DNA of 11,867 nucleotides from Sphingomonadaceae bacterium (GTDB lineage Bacteria; Pseudomonadota; Alphaproteobacteria; Sphingomonadales; Sphingomonadaceae). Positions 1 through 6,179 of the stretch are shown one piece after another (within the stretch, counting starts at the first letter, position 1; the number at the start of each line of letters is the position of its first letter). The notes beneath the pieces were generated by a model that saw only the letters and a list, made by a program, of their open reading frames with translations, was not told where the DNA came from and ran no database searches. The position numbers and the translations under genes are program-made. The DNA lies in NCBI GenBank assembly GCA_947442095.1, contig CANEVG010000072.1, positions 1 through 11,867 of the forward strand. The letters are read 5' to 3'.

Positions 1-890
1 AGGTACACATCCGATTGCGGGAACGGAATTTCCACCCCGTTGGCGCGCAGCCCATGCCACGCGGCCTTCAGTATGTCTGAACGCACATTGCCCACCCCGT
101 TCTCCGGGTCTTCGATGGTAACGGCGACATGCAGTTCGATCGAACTCGGGCCGAAGGCGTGGAGCAGTACCGAGGGCGCAGGGTCCTTGAGCACGCGGGG
201 AACGGTTGCTGCGGCTTGCAGCAGCAGCTTTTCGGCCAGTTCGATGTCGCTGCCATAGGCAACGCCCAGCGGAATGGTGATCCCCACCTGCCGCGATGAG
301 TACGACCAGTTCTCGACCTGCGTTGTCATCAGGATTTCGTTGGGAATCAGGATCTCGCGTTCGTCGCGCGTTGTCACCGAAACCGCGCGCACGCCGATCC
401 GGCTGACGACGCCGAACGTGCCGCCCTTGTTGTCGTTTACCGCGATCACATCGCCCGGCTTGATCGAGCGGTCCATAAGGAGGATCACTCCCGCGATCAG
501 GTTGCCGAAGGTCTTCTGCAGGCCAAAGCCGACGGCAAGGCCGAACGCGCCTGAAAACACCGTGAGCGTGGTGAGGTTGATGCCCACCGCATCGATGCCG
601 ACAAGCACCGCGACCGACCATACCGATACCGTCATAAGCTTTTCGCCGAGCGCGCGCTGCGTCCCGTCGAGCCCGTGCAGACCGCGCACGGCGCGCCGTC
701 CGATCCGGCTGACCACGCGCCCGAACACGATCACCGCCACGATGACGATGAGCATCCACACCGCGTTGTAGAGCGAGATATGCGTGCGGCCGACATCGAA
801 GCCCAGATCGTCGAGCGAAGCGGCCCATTCGGTCAGGGTGCGGCGCACTTGCGCCCAAGTGCTAGCCGATGGTGTTGCTTTGCCGCTCAT
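1..890 (-). CDS. MscS-family mechanosensitive ion channel (3' end cut by window edge)
   Basis: Small-conductance mechanosensitive channel of the inner membrane, which opens under membrane tension to release solutes during osmotic downshock. The minus strand is open from ATG 890-888 to base 1, giving 296 residues without a stop. Hydrophobic segments lie at about residues 40-62 and 87-112. A third, glycine/alanine-rich pore-lining segment at about 113-139 contains GLAVGFGLQKTFGNLIAG, the MscS signature. The beta-domain follows (GDVIAV, about 146-151; then LIPNEILMTTQVENWS), and then the cytoplasmic alpha/beta domain. The last visible residues, GVEIPFPQSDVY, resemble the usual MscS terminus, so probably only a few codons are missing. 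The N-terminus is short, as in three-helix MscS rather than the large MscK type. The start codon overlaps the metC stop (ATGA, 887-890), so translation is probably coupled to metC. Family assignment is firm; the gating partner or ion preference is unknown. Confidence 0.93.
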   Translation of the reverse strand, partial: MSGKATPSASTWAQVRRTLTEWAASLDDLGFDVGRTHISLYNAVWMLIVIVAVIVFGRVVSRIGRRAVRGLHGLDGTQRALGEKLMTVSVWSVAVLVGIDAVGINLTTLTVFSGAFGLAVGFGLQKTFGNLIAGVILLMDRSIKPGDVIAVNDNKGGTFGVVSRIGVRAVSVTTRDEREILIPNEILMTTQVENWSYSSRQVGITIPLGVAYGSDIELAEKLLLQAAATVPRVLKDPAPSVLLHAFGPSSIELHVAVTIEDPENGVGNVRSDILKAAWHGLRANGVEIPFPQSDVY

Positions 891-2116
891 GCCGCCGCGC
901 TCCACACCGCCAGTGCACGGTCCAGATCGGCGATAAGATCGGCGGTGTCCTCCAGCCCGATGGAGAGCCGGACGCCGAACTTGTCCGCGCCGTCCATCCC
1001 CGGCAGCGGCCAGGCGCTGGCCGTGCGGATCGCGGCGGGATCGACCGGGGTGGCCAGGCTCTCGAACCCGCCCCATGAAAAGCCGATGCCAAACAGGGTG
1101 AGCGCGTCGATCAAGCCGTCGCGCGACGCCGAAGTTCCGCCCTTCAGCACAAAACTGAACAAGCCGCAGCCGCCAGTGAAATCGCGCTTCCACAGGTCGT
1201 GCCCCGGTGATCCCGGCATCATCGGGCAAAGCACCCGCGCCACTTCGGATCGGCGCTCAAGCCACTCGGCAATCGCCAGCACTGAAGCGGTTTCCTGCGC
1301 GAGCCTGAGACCCATCGTGCGCAGGCCTCGCAGCATCAGTGCGGCATCATCGGGCGAGACGACATTGCCAAGCCCTTGCGCGCGCAGGCGCAGCTTCCGG
1401 TACCATTCCGGTCCCGCGCTGGCCGAGCCCATCATTGCATCCGAATGCCCGCCGACATGCTTGGTCAGGCTCATCACCGTAATATCCGCCCCGCGCTCCA
1501 GCGCCGGAAAGCCGAGCGGCGAGGCCCAGGTATTGTCGATCACCACAGTCACCCCGCGCGCCTTCGCGGCGGCGGCCAGCGCGGGCACATCGCACACCTC
1601 CATCGTCAGACTGCCGGGCGCTTCGAGCAAAACCGCCTTTGTGCGATCGCAGATTGCAGCTTCGAACGCCGCCACATCCAGCGGATCAAACCAGCGCGTC
1701 TCCACGCCGAAATCCTTGAGCAACCCGCGACCCATCGCGCGGCTTGGTTCATAGGCATTATCGGTCATCAGCAGCACATCGCCCGGCCGCAGCACTGTCA
1801 AGAGAGCGCCCATGATCGCCGCGACGCCTGAAGGGTACAGCACGGTGCCCTCGGCGCTCGGTTCCAAAGCCGTCAGCGCTTCAGCGAGCGCCCACTGCGT
1901 CGGAGCCCCGCGCCGACCATAATAGAAATTGCCATCGACATTGGCCGGATGCGCCCTCAGCGCCGCCATATCGGGATAAAGATGTGTGCTCGCCCGGTAG
2001 ACCGGCGGATTGACCACCGCACCGGGATGTTCGGCGGTGCCCGTCCACGCCGCGCGCCGCCCGGCACCGACCAAACGCGTGCCAGTCCCGAGGTGTTCAT
2101 TGTCATGCTCAGCCAT
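887..2116 (-). CDS. metC: cystathionine beta-lyase
   Basis: PLP-dependent cytosolic lyase that cleaves L-cystathionine to homocysteine, pyruvate and ammonia in methionine synthesis. The protein has 409 residues, the normal length for the Cys/Met-metabolism (gamma) family. Visible motifs are YYGRRG at 65-70 (Tyr and Arg that contact the PLP phosphate from the neighbouring subunit), YPSGVAA near 94-100, VVIDNTW with Asp194 that pairs with the PLP pyridine nitrogen, and SLTKHVGGHSD with the PLP-binding Lys219. KRDFTGGCGLFSFVLK, SWGGFESL and the C-terminal IGLEDTADLIADLD are close to E. coli MetC, which separates it from cystathionine gamma-synthase and methionine gamma-lyase. Start ATG 2116 is preceded by an AAGGGTG ribosome site about 4 nt away. 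A mechanosensitive channel gene begins in its stop codon. It lies on the same strand as sseA, but a 455-bp gap with a palindrome separates them. Confidence 0.95.
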   Translation of the reverse strand: MAEHDNEHLGTGTRLVGAGRRAAWTGTAEHPGAVVNPPVYRASTHLYPDMAALRAHPANVDGNFYYGRRGAPTQWALAEALTALEPSAEGTVLYPSGVAAIMGALLTVLRPGDVLLMTDNAYEPSRAMGRGLLKDFGVETRWFDPLDVAAFEAAICDRTKAVLLEAPGSLTMEVCDVPALAAAAKARGVTVVIDNTWASPLGFPALERGADITVMSLTKHVGGHSDAMMGSASAGPEWYRKLRLRAQGLGNVVSPDDAALMLRGLRTMGLRLAQETASVLAIAEWLERRSEVARVLCPMMPGSPGHDLWKRDFTGGCGLFSFVLKGGTSASRDGLIDALTLFGIGFSWGGFESLATPVDPAAIRTASAWPLPGMDGADKFGVRLSIGLEDTADLIADLDRALAVWSAAA

Positions 2117-2186
2117 TGGTCACCCTTAGGGCCATTTTGCCGGGAAGGGAATCGCGGGCTTAATCCCTTGGTACCATGCCACCCCG

Positions 2187-2264
2187 CCCACTCATGCTGA
2201 GCCTGTCGAGCCATCATATGCAGCGCGTGCAGCAACACCCTTCGGCACGCTCAGGGTGAGTGGG
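2187..2264. repeat. REP-like imperfect inverted repeat
   Basis: Two arms of about 24 nt face each other across a 30-nt spacer. The left arm (2187-2210) begins CCCACTCATGCTGAGC. The reverse complement of the right arm (2241-2264) begins CCCACTCACCCTGAGC; the arms then continue with TGTCGAG and TGCCGAA. CTGAGC-x-TG-x-CGA palindromes of this sort are frequent intergenic repeats in sphingomonad genomes (recalled, not searched). It sits between the end of the broken small gene and the metC start, so it may act as a transcription terminator for the sseA transcript, or be a non-autonomous REP/BIME-type element. Only one copy is visible in this window. Confidence 0.6.
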
Positions 2265-2296
2265 TTTGGGGGGAAGGCATGCTCTCGCCAGCGGAC

Positions 2297-2530
2297 TCAA
2301 GTCCGACCGCAGAACCAGTCTGTTCCGATGATGAACCGTTCAGCCGCCACTGCTGTTTCGAACGGACCGATCAGTTTGCCATCATGGCCTGGCGCATAGT
2401 TCTTCCGTTCGACCCATTCGCTTTATCGCAGATAGGTCTTGCCCCCGCGGAACTTGCAGACTTCGGCGCAGCGCTTGCCATCGCGGCTGTAAAGCGTGGC
2501 GATGCTGCCTTCCAGGTCCTGCCCGCGCAA
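2297..2530 (-). pseudogene. small hypothetical gene interrupted by an in-frame stop
   Basis: Between sseA and the palindrome one minus-strand frame reads like a small protein: RGQDLEGSIATLYSRDGKRC, then AEVCKFRGGKTYLR, then a TAA (2425-2423), then SEWVERKNYAPGHDGKLIGP, then FETAVAAERFIIGTDWFCGR and a TGA (2299-2297). The two halves join naturally in the same frame, with no shift. The GPF-x-TA-x-AAERFI pattern looks like a real domain rather than noise. I do not know a named family. No ATG is available: TTG 2530 is the earliest usable start before an upstream stop (2542-2540), and GGAGG lies only 3 nt before it, which is too close for a good ribosome site. The frame begins 41 bases after the sseA stop and could share its transcript. 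Either the gene is dead by nonsense mutation and start loss, or the stop is a sequencing error. The lower-scoring reading is chance open frame in GC-rich DNA. Confidence 0.45.
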
Positions 2531-2571
2531 GCGCCTCCATCATCGCACCGACGAAAAACGGGCCATTGCGA

Positions 2572-3417
2572 TTACCGCGCCGCCCCCGTCTCCTTCGGTG
2601 TTTCAGGGTCTGCGCCCCATTCGCTCCAGCTGCCGTCATAGAGCGCCACGTCGCTCTTACCTATCAGGTGGGCGGCGAAGATCAGCACGTTGGCGGTTAC
2701 GCCTGAACCGCAGCTGGTGATCAGCGGACGGGTCAGGTCCACGCCTGCCGCCTCGAAGATCCTGCGGATATCGGCCGAGCTCTTCCAGGTGCCGTCCGGC
2801 GCAAACAGGCTGGCATAGGGAACATTGCGCGCAGCCGGAATGTGGCCGCTGGCAAGACCGGGCTTCACTTCGGGCACATCGCCGGTAAACCGCCCCGCGC
2901 CCCGCGCATCGACCACCAGTTCGGTCTGCTGGGTGAGGTTCTTCAGCACATCGGCCTTGCTGCGGACCTGCCGGTCGTCGCTCCATACTGTGAAGTGGCG
3001 GTGGCGCAGCGTTTCGCGCCCCTGTGCGCATTTGCGTCCCTCTGCCTTCCATTTGGCGATCCCGCCATCGAGCAGCGCGACATTCGCTGCGCCGAACATT
3101 GTCAGCATAAACCACGCGCGCGTCGCCGTCTTCACCGGGCTGTCGTCGTAGAGCACGATGCGGCTGCCATCGCCTAGCCCCAGGCTCTGCATCCGGCTGG
3201 CAAAGCGCTCTGCGCTCGGCAGCATGTTCATCCCCGGCTGGGCAGGGTCAGTCAGGTGGGCCAGATCCATGAACACAGCGCCGGGAATGTGGCACGCCTC
3301 GTATTCCAGCGCCGGATCGCGGCCATGCTCGGGCAGGAACGCGCTGGCATCCACGATGCGCAGATCGCTCGCACCAAGCTCACTCGCGAGCCATTGGGTC
3401 GTGACCAGGGAATCCAT
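2572..3417 (-). CDS. sseA: 3-mercaptopyruvate sulfurtransferase (two-domain rhodanese)
   Basis: Transfers sulfur from 3-mercaptopyruvate, through a cysteine persulfide, to thiol or cyanide acceptors, yielding pyruvate; part of cysteine breakdown and sulfane-sulfur supply. The protein has 281 residues, the same length as E. coli SseA, with two rhodanese domains: an inactive N-terminal one (about 1-130, with VDASAFLP, EYEACHIPGAVFMD and LLDGGIAKWKAEGR) and a catalytic C-terminal one (about 165-281, with VVDARGAGRF and GHIPAARNVPY). The active-site loop is CGSGVTA with Cys236. This is the MST loop, unlike the CRxG-x-R loops typical of thiosulfate rhodaneses. The frame is open upstream to 3579, but ATG 3417 is chosen because GGACGGAG (3424-3431) ends 6 nt before it and the N-terminus then matches the family. 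It is divergent from queF across 160 bp. An in-frame broken small gene follows 41 bases after its stop. Confidence 0.94.
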   Translation of the reverse strand: MDSLVTTQWLASELGASDLRIVDASAFLPEHGRDPALEYEACHIPGAVFMDLAHLTDPAQPGMNMLPSAERFASRMQSLGLGDGSRIVLYDDSPVKTATRAWFMLTMFGAANVALLDGGIAKWKAEGRKCAQGRETLRHRHFTVWSDDRQVRSKADVLKNLTQQTELVVDARGAGRFTGDVPEVKPGLASGHIPAARNVPYASLFAPDGTWKSSADIRRIFEAAGVDLTRPLITSCGSGVTANVLIFAAHLIGKSDVALYDGSWSEWGADPETPKETGAAR

Positions 3418-3440
3418 CGATGTACTCCGTCCTGCAGTCT

Positions 3441-3458
3441 GGCCCGTCTGTGCGGGTC
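3441..3458 (-). other. small hairpin in the sseA 5' leader
   Basis: GGCCCG (3441-3446) and CGGGTC (3453-3458) can form a 6-bp stem, with one G-T pair, around a 6-nt loop. In the minus-strand transcript it would sit about 23 nt before the sseA start, just upstream of its ribosome site. It is too small to be a known riboswitch and could be chance in GC-rich DNA. Confidence 0.2.
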
Positions 3459-3577
3459 CCTTAACCCAGTGATTAAACCTGCCTCTCGCCGCCGTCACCC
3501 CCAATTCGGCCCTATCGGCCTGCTTGCTCTCGCGCTCGCCCCGGTGCATGGGCGCGGCGCAGACAAGGATACCCCGC

Positions 3578-4027
3578 ATGACGACCCCGCTCTATCTGGG
3601 CCAGAACAGCACTTTGCCGGCTTCGCCAGAGGGGGCTGTGCTTGATTATGTGCCCAATCCACGTGCCGGTAGCCTGTTCCTCGTGCGCTTTGCCGCGCCG
3701 GAGTTCACCTCGCTCTGCCCTGTGACGGGCCAGCCCGATTTCGCGCATATCGTGATCGACTATGCGCCGGGTGAAACCATCGTCGAATCAAAGTCCTTGA
3801 AGCTCTTTCTCGGATCGTTCCGCAACCATGCGGGCTTCCACGAGGACGTGACTGTCGGCATCGGCCAGCGCCTGTTCGATGAGATGAAACCGCAATGGCT
3901 GCGCATTGGCGGCTACTGGTATCCGCGCGGCGGCATTCCGATCGACGTGTTTTGGCAAAGCGGCCCCCCCCCTGAGGGCCTGTGGCTGCCCGATCAGGGG
4001 GTGGCGCCCTATCGCGGGCGTGGTTGA
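3578..4027 (+). CDS. queF: NADPH-dependent 7-cyano-7-deazaguanine (preQ0) reductase
   Basis: Reduces the nitrile of preQ0 to the aminomethyl group of preQ1 with two NADPH, a cytosolic step in making the tRNA wobble base queuosine. The protein has 149 residues, the short unimodular (YkvM-like) type, as opposed to the two-domain E. coli form. Key residues are present with B. subtilis spacing: Cys47 in SLCPVTGQPD (forms the thioimide), Asp54 seven residues later, and His88-Glu89 in FRNHAGFHE. The QueF motif ESKSLKLF is at 70-77. The frame is open from 3524, but ATG 3578 follows AAGGA (3565-3569) with 8 nt spacing and gives the usual N-terminus. It stands alone on the plus strand, divergent from sseA and convergent with an exported-protein gene 24 bp away; no other queuosine gene is nearby. 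I see no preQ1 riboswitch in its leader. Confidence 0.95.
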   Translation: MTTPLYLGQNSTLPASPEGAVLDYVPNPRAGSLFLVRFAAPEFTSLCPVTGQPDFAHIVIDYAPGETIVESKSLKLFLGSFRNHAGFHEDVTVGIGQRLFDEMKPQWLRIGGYWYPRGGIPIDVFWQSGPPPEGLWLPDQGVAPYRGRG

Positions 4028-4051
4028 GGGGAGGGTTTAACCCCGATCCCT

Positions 4052-4471
4052 TTACCGGTGCCAGTCATCACCGCGGCCGCGCCCGATTTCGGCGTCGATC
4101 CAGCGGTCGATGCGGTTGTATTCCCGGCCGATGTTGCGCGCAGCGCGAAAATCGCCTTCGCGGCACTCTTGGAACTCGCGGTACTGCAGCCGGTCGATCG
4201 CGCGGTCGATGCGCCGTGCGGTTCGGAAGTCGATCCGGCCCCGGTTCAGCTTGAACCGCAGACGGTTTTCCAGCTGCATGCCGCGCTGGCCCGAACAGGT
4301 CGACGCCACAAGATTGCGGCCACCCGGGCCTCGATGGCGCCAGTTGTCGCTGTAGCTCCACTCGCCGCCGTAACCATTTCCGCCCCACTGCTGGGCGCTC
4401 GCGGTGCCTGCTCCGGCAAGCGCGGCACCGATGGCCAGCGCTGCGATCAGGCTCTTCGAAATCATGCTCAT
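4052..4471 (-). CDS. small exported protein of unknown function
   Basis: I do not recognise an assigned function. The 139-residue protein has a clear Sec signal peptide: a Met-Ile-Ser-Lys-Ser start region, a hydrophobic core LIAALAIGAALAGAG (8-22) and a likely signal peptidase I site after ASA (26), leaving about 113 residues in the periplasm. The mature part begins Gly/Trp/Tyr-rich (about 27-52). It then becomes a highly charged, Arg-rich probable helical domain with repeated R-x-x-R-I-D spacing (GRIDFRTARRIDRAIDRL at 78-95; GREYNRIDRWIDAEIG at 115-130). Two cysteines, Cys59 and Cys103, could form a disulfide. Similar small secreted proteins are, from memory, common in sphingomonads. ATG 4471 has AAGGGAG at good spacing; a second ATG two codons later is possible. 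The stop lies 24 bp from that of queF. Confidence 0.85.
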   Translation of the reverse strand: MSMISKSLIAALAIGAALAGAGTASAQQWGGNGYGGEWSYSDNWRHRGPGGRNLVASTCSGQRGMQLENRLRFKLNRGRIDFRTARRIDRAIDRLQYREFQECREGDFRAARNIGREYNRIDRWIDAEIGRGRGDDWHR

Positions 4472-4604
4472 CGTCGTCTCCCTTCACTGGTTCCGATGCA
4501 GCCAAGGTGCCTGATTCGCTGTGGCACGAGCCTGAATGTCTCGTTGGCCGTTATTCATGTTAAGGGTTCTTTTTCTGAACAGGTCTGCAGCTGCCCTTCG
4601 CACC

Positions 4605-4616
4605 CCTTGCGCAAGG
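4605..4616. promoter_or_regulatory. perfect 12-bp palindrome upstream of glcD, possible operator
   Basis: CCTTGCGCAAGG is a perfect dyad centred about 73 bp before the glcD ATG, in the only non-coding DNA ahead of the glc operon. A further TGCGCAA lies at 4636-4642. The core does not match the TGGT-N3-ACCA style site of GntR-type GlcC/LldR regulators. The position suits a repressor or activator site, but chance is possible. I cannot assign convincing -35 and -10 hexamers nearby. Confidence 0.25.
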
Positions 4617-4682
4617 AGCCGCCAGCGGTGAAAGCTGCGCAACAATCACTGCGCGCAAAGGACCCGAACCCTGTCGATCTTG

Positions 4683-6179
4683 ATGCCACTCCCCGATGCC
4701 GCCACGCTCGCCAAGCGGGAGCGGATCATCGCAGCCATGCGCGCAATCGTCCCGGGGGGCGGAGTACTTGGGGGGAGTGTTATCGTGGAAACCGATGCGC
4801 TGCGTCCGTGGGAATCGGATGCGCTCACCGCCTATCGCCAGCCGCCGATGCTGGTTGTGCTGCCCGAAACGACCGCACAAGTTTCCGCGATCCTTAAGTG
4901 GTGCCACGCCGAGAACGTCAAAGTCGTGCCGCGCGGTTCGGGCACTTCGCTTTCGGGCGGCGCGCTCCCGCTGGCCGATGCGGTCCTGCTCGGGCTCGGC
5001 AAGTTCAAGCGCATTCTTGAAGTGGACCATGAAGACCGCATCGCCGTGGTCCAGCCTGGCGTCACCAATCTGGCGATCACGCAGGCGGTGGAGGGCCGTG
5101 GCTTCTATTATGCGCCCGACCCCTCCAGCCAGATCGCCTGCTCGATCGGCGGCAATGTCGCGGAGAATTCGGGCGGGGTGCACTGCCTCAAATACGGGCT
5201 CACCACCAACAATGTGCTGGGTGTCGAACTGGTGCTGATGGACGGAGAGATCGTGCGGCTGGGCGGGCGGCATCTCGATCCCTGCGGGCTCGATCTTCTC
5301 GGTGTTGTGGTCGGCTCCGAAGGCCTGCTGGGTGTGGTCACCGAAGTCACCGTGCGGATCCTGCCCAAGCCCGAGACAGCGCGCGCAGTTCTCGTCGGCT
5401 TCCCCGATGCGGAGCAGGCCGGGACTTGCGTGGCGCAAGTGATTGCCGAAGGGATCATCCCTGCCGGCATGGAAATGATGGACCGCCCCGCGATCCACGC
5501 GGCCGAGGCCTTCGTGCAGGTCGGTTATCCGCTCGATGTCGGCGCGCTCCTGATTGTCGAGGTCGATGGGCCCGCCGCCGAGTGCGATTACCTCATCAGC
5601 GAAATCGCCCGCATCGCCAGCGAAAACGGCGCGGCCACTTCGCGTGTCTCGACTGACGAGGCCGAACGCATGGCGTTCTGGGCGGGCCGCAAGGCCGCGT
5701 TCCCCGCCGTGGGCCGCATTTCGCCCGATTACCTGTGCATGGACGGCACGATCCCCCGTCGCCGCCTGCCCGAAGTGCTGCGCCGCATGGAAGAACTCTC
5801 CGCACACCACGGCCTTGGCGTCGCCAATGTGTTCCACGCGGGCGACGGCAACCTGCACCCGCTGATCCTCTATGATGCCAATGTGCCCGGCCAGCTCGAT
5901 GCCGCCGAGGCGTTCGGCAGCGATATCCTGCGCCTCTGCGTCGAAGTGGGCGGTGTGCTAACGGGCGAGCACGGTGTCGGCATTGAAAAACGCGATCTCA
6001 TGCCGGTGATGTTCACGGACGCAGACCTGAAGCAGCAGCAGCGCGTGAAATGCGCGTTCGATCCGGACTTGCTGCTCAATCCCGGGAAAGTGTTCCCTGT
6101 GCTCCACCGCTGCGCCGAACTGGGTCGCATGCATGTCCACCACGGCCAAGTGCCGTTTCCAGACTTGCCGCGCTTCTGA
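4683..6179 (+). CDS. glcD: glycolate dehydrogenase, FAD subunit GlcD
   Basis: Catalytic flavoprotein of membrane-associated glycolate dehydrogenase (GlcDEF), which oxidises glycolate, and commonly D-lactate, to glyoxylate or pyruvate with electrons going to the quinone pool. From ATG 4683 it has 498 residues (E. coli GlcD: 499). The N-terminal PCMH-type FAD domain shows VVPRGSGTSLSGGALPL (81-97), PDPSSQIACSIGGNVAENSG and VVGSEGLLGVVTEVT. The C-terminal FAD-linked oxidase domain shows FWAGRKAAFPAVGRISPDY, FHAGDGNLHPLILYD (His385, His392), GEHGVGIEKRDL (His430) and LNPGKVFP, ending HVHHGQVPFPDLPRF as in E. coli. The start is uncertain: TTG 4680 and ATG 4683 lack a ribosome site, whereas an in-frame CTG at 4671 lies 8 nt after AAAGGA. 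First gene of the glcDEF-SDR-ADH operon; its TGA shares one base with the glcE ATG. Confidence 0.96.
   Translation: MPLPDAATLAKRERIIAAMRAIVPGGGVLGGSVIVETDALRPWESDALTAYRQPPMLVVLPETTAQVSAILKWCHAENVKVVPRGSGTSLSGGALPLADAVLLGLGKFKRILEVDHEDRIAVVQPGVTNLAITQAVEGRGFYYAPDPSSQIACSIGGNVAENSGGVHCLKYGLTTNNVLGVELVLMDGEIVRLGGRHLDPCGLDLLGVVVGSEGLLGVVTEVTVRILPKPETARAVLVGFPDAEQAGTCVAQVIAEGIIPAGMEMMDRPAIHAAEAFVQVGYPLDVGALLIVEVDGPAAECDYLISEIARIASENGAATSRVSTDEAERMAFWAGRKAAFPAVGRISPDYLCMDGTIPRRRLPEVLRRMEELSAHHGLGVANVFHAGDGNLHPLILYDANVPGQLDAAEAFGSDILRLCVEVGGVLTGEHGVGIEKRDLMPVMFTDADLKQQQRVKCAFDPDLLLNPGKVFPVLHRCAELGRMHVHHGQVPFPDLPRF

Noticed and set aside
675..1754. 359-residue open frame on the plus strand opposite metC
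   Set aside because: It is the antisense shadow of metC, whose frame has full family motifs; this one has low-complexity Ser/Arg/Pro composition.
2279..2641. 120-residue plus-strand frame over the region between metC and sseA
   Set aside because: It runs into the sseA 3' end, has no ribosome site and is less protein-like than the interrupted minus-strand frame.
3461..3476. TTAA...TTAA pair between sseA and queF, resembling a CtrA site
   Set aside because: The spacer is 8 nt; the CtrA full site needs 7.
3418..3577. preQ1 or SAM riboswitch in the sseA/queF spacer
   Set aside because: No pseudoknot or conserved aptamer core seen; only a 6-bp hairpin in the sseA leader.
4028..4050. GGG/CCC runs between queF and the exported-protein gene as a bidirectional terminator
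   Set aside because: GGGTTTAACCC allows only a 4-bp stem with a 3-nt loop, the outer pairing is mismatched, and the T run is short.
4560..5858. 432-residue minus-strand open frame opposite glcD
   Set aside because: His/Arg/Gly-rich shadow of glcD with no recognisable domain; glcD is a clear homologue throughout.
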